Shown here: positions 23,383-23,846 of the stretch, piece after piece
How the letters are laid out: the number at the start of each line of letters is the position of its first letter
How positions within the stretch are numbered: position 1 is the stretch's first letter
NCBI GenBank assembly: GCA_015494735.1
Contig: WGAQ01000015.1
Coordinates: 1 to 23,846 of the forward strand
Direction: 5' to 3'
Length of the DNA: 23,846 bases
From: Caldifarciminota bacterium
Lineage (GTDB): Bacteria; Hydrothermota; Hydrothermia; LBFQ01; DSFT01
Made by a program: the position numbers and the translations under genes
The notes under the pieces: model-generated
The model's input: the letters and a program-made list of their open reading frames with translations, nothing else
The model's database searches: none
What the model was told of the DNA's origin: nothing

Positions 23383-23846
23383 TTACTCCTGAATTTCCCC
23401 TTCGAGCATCTCGATAAATTTCCCTATCGGAACTGCCCCAAGATCTCCCTCCTTCCTCTTCCTGACGGAAACTGTGCCTTCTTCCACTTCCCGCTTACCA
23501 ACCACCACGGTGTAGGGAATCTTCTTCACCTCCGCATCCCTTATCTTGTATCCAACCCTCTCCTTCCTGTCGTCAAGATAAACCCTGAAGCCTCTGGATT
23601 TGAGTTCCTGCTCCACCTTCTTCGCATAGTCCATGAACTTATCCGAAACCGGGACTATGGCCACCTGAACGGGGGCGAGCCAGAGGGGGAAATCACCTGC
23701 ATAATGCTCTATGAGTATCCCTATGAAGCGCTCCACCGAGCCGAATATGGCCCTGTGGATGATGACGGGGGTCTTCTCCTTCCCATCCCTGTCCACATAC
23801 GTTAGACCGAATCGCTTTGGAAGATTGAAGTCCAGCTGTATGGTGG
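23383..23846 (-). CDS. thrS: threonine--tRNA ligase, C-terminal part (5' end outside window)
   Basis: ThrRS charges tRNA-Thr with threonine. About 154 C-terminal residues are present. They begin at TIQLDFNLPKRFGLTYVD, continue through class II motif 3 (HRAIFGSVERFIGILIEHYAG) in the catalytic core, and then the anticodon-binding domain, with FPLWLAPVQVAIVPVS, FRVYLDDRKERVGYKIRDAE and IPYTVVVGKREVEEGTVSVR. The protein ends shortly after LGAVPIGKFIEMLEGE, as usual for ThrRS. The reading frame is open to the window edge. The gene after it has its own promoter-like box, so thrS probably ends its transcript here, although no strong hairpin is visible in the 42-base gap. Confidence 0.95.
   Translation of the reverse strand, partial: TIQLDFNLPKRFGLTYVDRDGKEKTPVIIHRAIFGSVERFIGILIEHYAGDFPLWLAPVQVAIVPVSDKFMDYAKKVEQELKSRGFRVYLDDRKERVGYKIRDAEVKKIPYTVVVGKREVEEGTVSVRKRKEGDLGAVPIGKFIEMLEGEIQE

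Noticed and set aside
23233..23805. Plus-strand frame opposite the thrS end and the 108-aa gene
   Set aside because: It crosses two minus-strand coding regions and their promoter box, and thrS is certain on the minus strand.
1..23846. Archaeal origin, suggested by the V/A-type ATPase and TTTAAA boxes close to start codons
   Set aside because: Bacterial nuo genes, lipobox signal peptides, a peptidoglycan amidase, an O-antigen-ligase-like protein and regular SD sites in operons indicate a bacterium; the boxes lie at bacterial -10 distance, not the roughly 26 bases expected of an archaeal TATA box on a leaderless transcript.
1..23846. CRISPR arrays, insertion sequences, tRNA or rRNA genes
   Set aside because: I found no direct repeat series, transposase motif, terminal inverted repeats or tRNA-like cloverleaf by reading either strand; gaps between genes are short and accounted for.

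Overview
The window comes from a bacterial chromosome with ordinary operons and no mobile element, CRISPR array, rRNA or tRNA gene that I can see. Two lipoprotein signal peptides, an O-antigen-ligase-like protein and a cell-wall amidase gene point to a cell-wall-bearing, probably two-membrane bacterium. A V/A-type ATPase, heavy use of AGG/AGA for Arg and ATA for Ile, and compact overlapping genes suggest a thermophile. Together with a TA-N3-TTT promoter element resembling the Bacteroidota -7 box, this fits a deep FCB-like lineage such as WOR-3/Hydrothermota. That placement is a guess.

Layout. 1-1319 (-): V/A-ATPase subunit B, 3' end outside the window. 1421-2335 (+): a lipid-anchored, aromatic-rich envelope protein. 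2349-4858 (-): an acyl-CoA synthetase followed by an overlapping macrodomain gene. 5054-7697 (+): a 105-aa unknown, a PmbA/TldE-like protein and thiamine-monophosphate kinase, tightly coupled. 7705-10331 (-): a protein with PATAN/DUF4388-like repeats followed by a protein with a V4R domain and a likely degenerate second copy. 10614-17925 (+): nuoHIJKLMN, the membrane half of complex I plus NuoI, without nuoA-G, ending in a strong hairpin. 17957-18958 (+): a propeller-like lipoprotein. 18997-20412 (+): an O-antigen-ligase-like membrane protein. 20360-23340 (-): a Roadblock protein, a PATAN-like/Roadblock protein, an N-acetylmuramoyl-L-alanine amidase with a likely dead second amidase fold, and a 108-aa unknown. 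23383-23846 (-): the 3' part of thrS.

Two themes stand out. First, the starts of most transcription units carry a box close to YCCTTTAWANTTTT, often only 13-19 bases before an ATG that has no Shine-Dalgarno sequence. Genes inside operons, and two genes whose box lies farther away (30 and about 51 bases), have clear AGGAGG-type sites. This suggests leaderless translation for first genes and SD-led translation for internal genes. Second, two separate loci (7.7-10.3 kb and 20.4-21.4 kb) use the same small-molecule/small-GTPase signalling domains (PATAN-like, V4R, Roadblock), one of them in an operon with a wall amidase. These loci are the best candidates for undescribed biology here.
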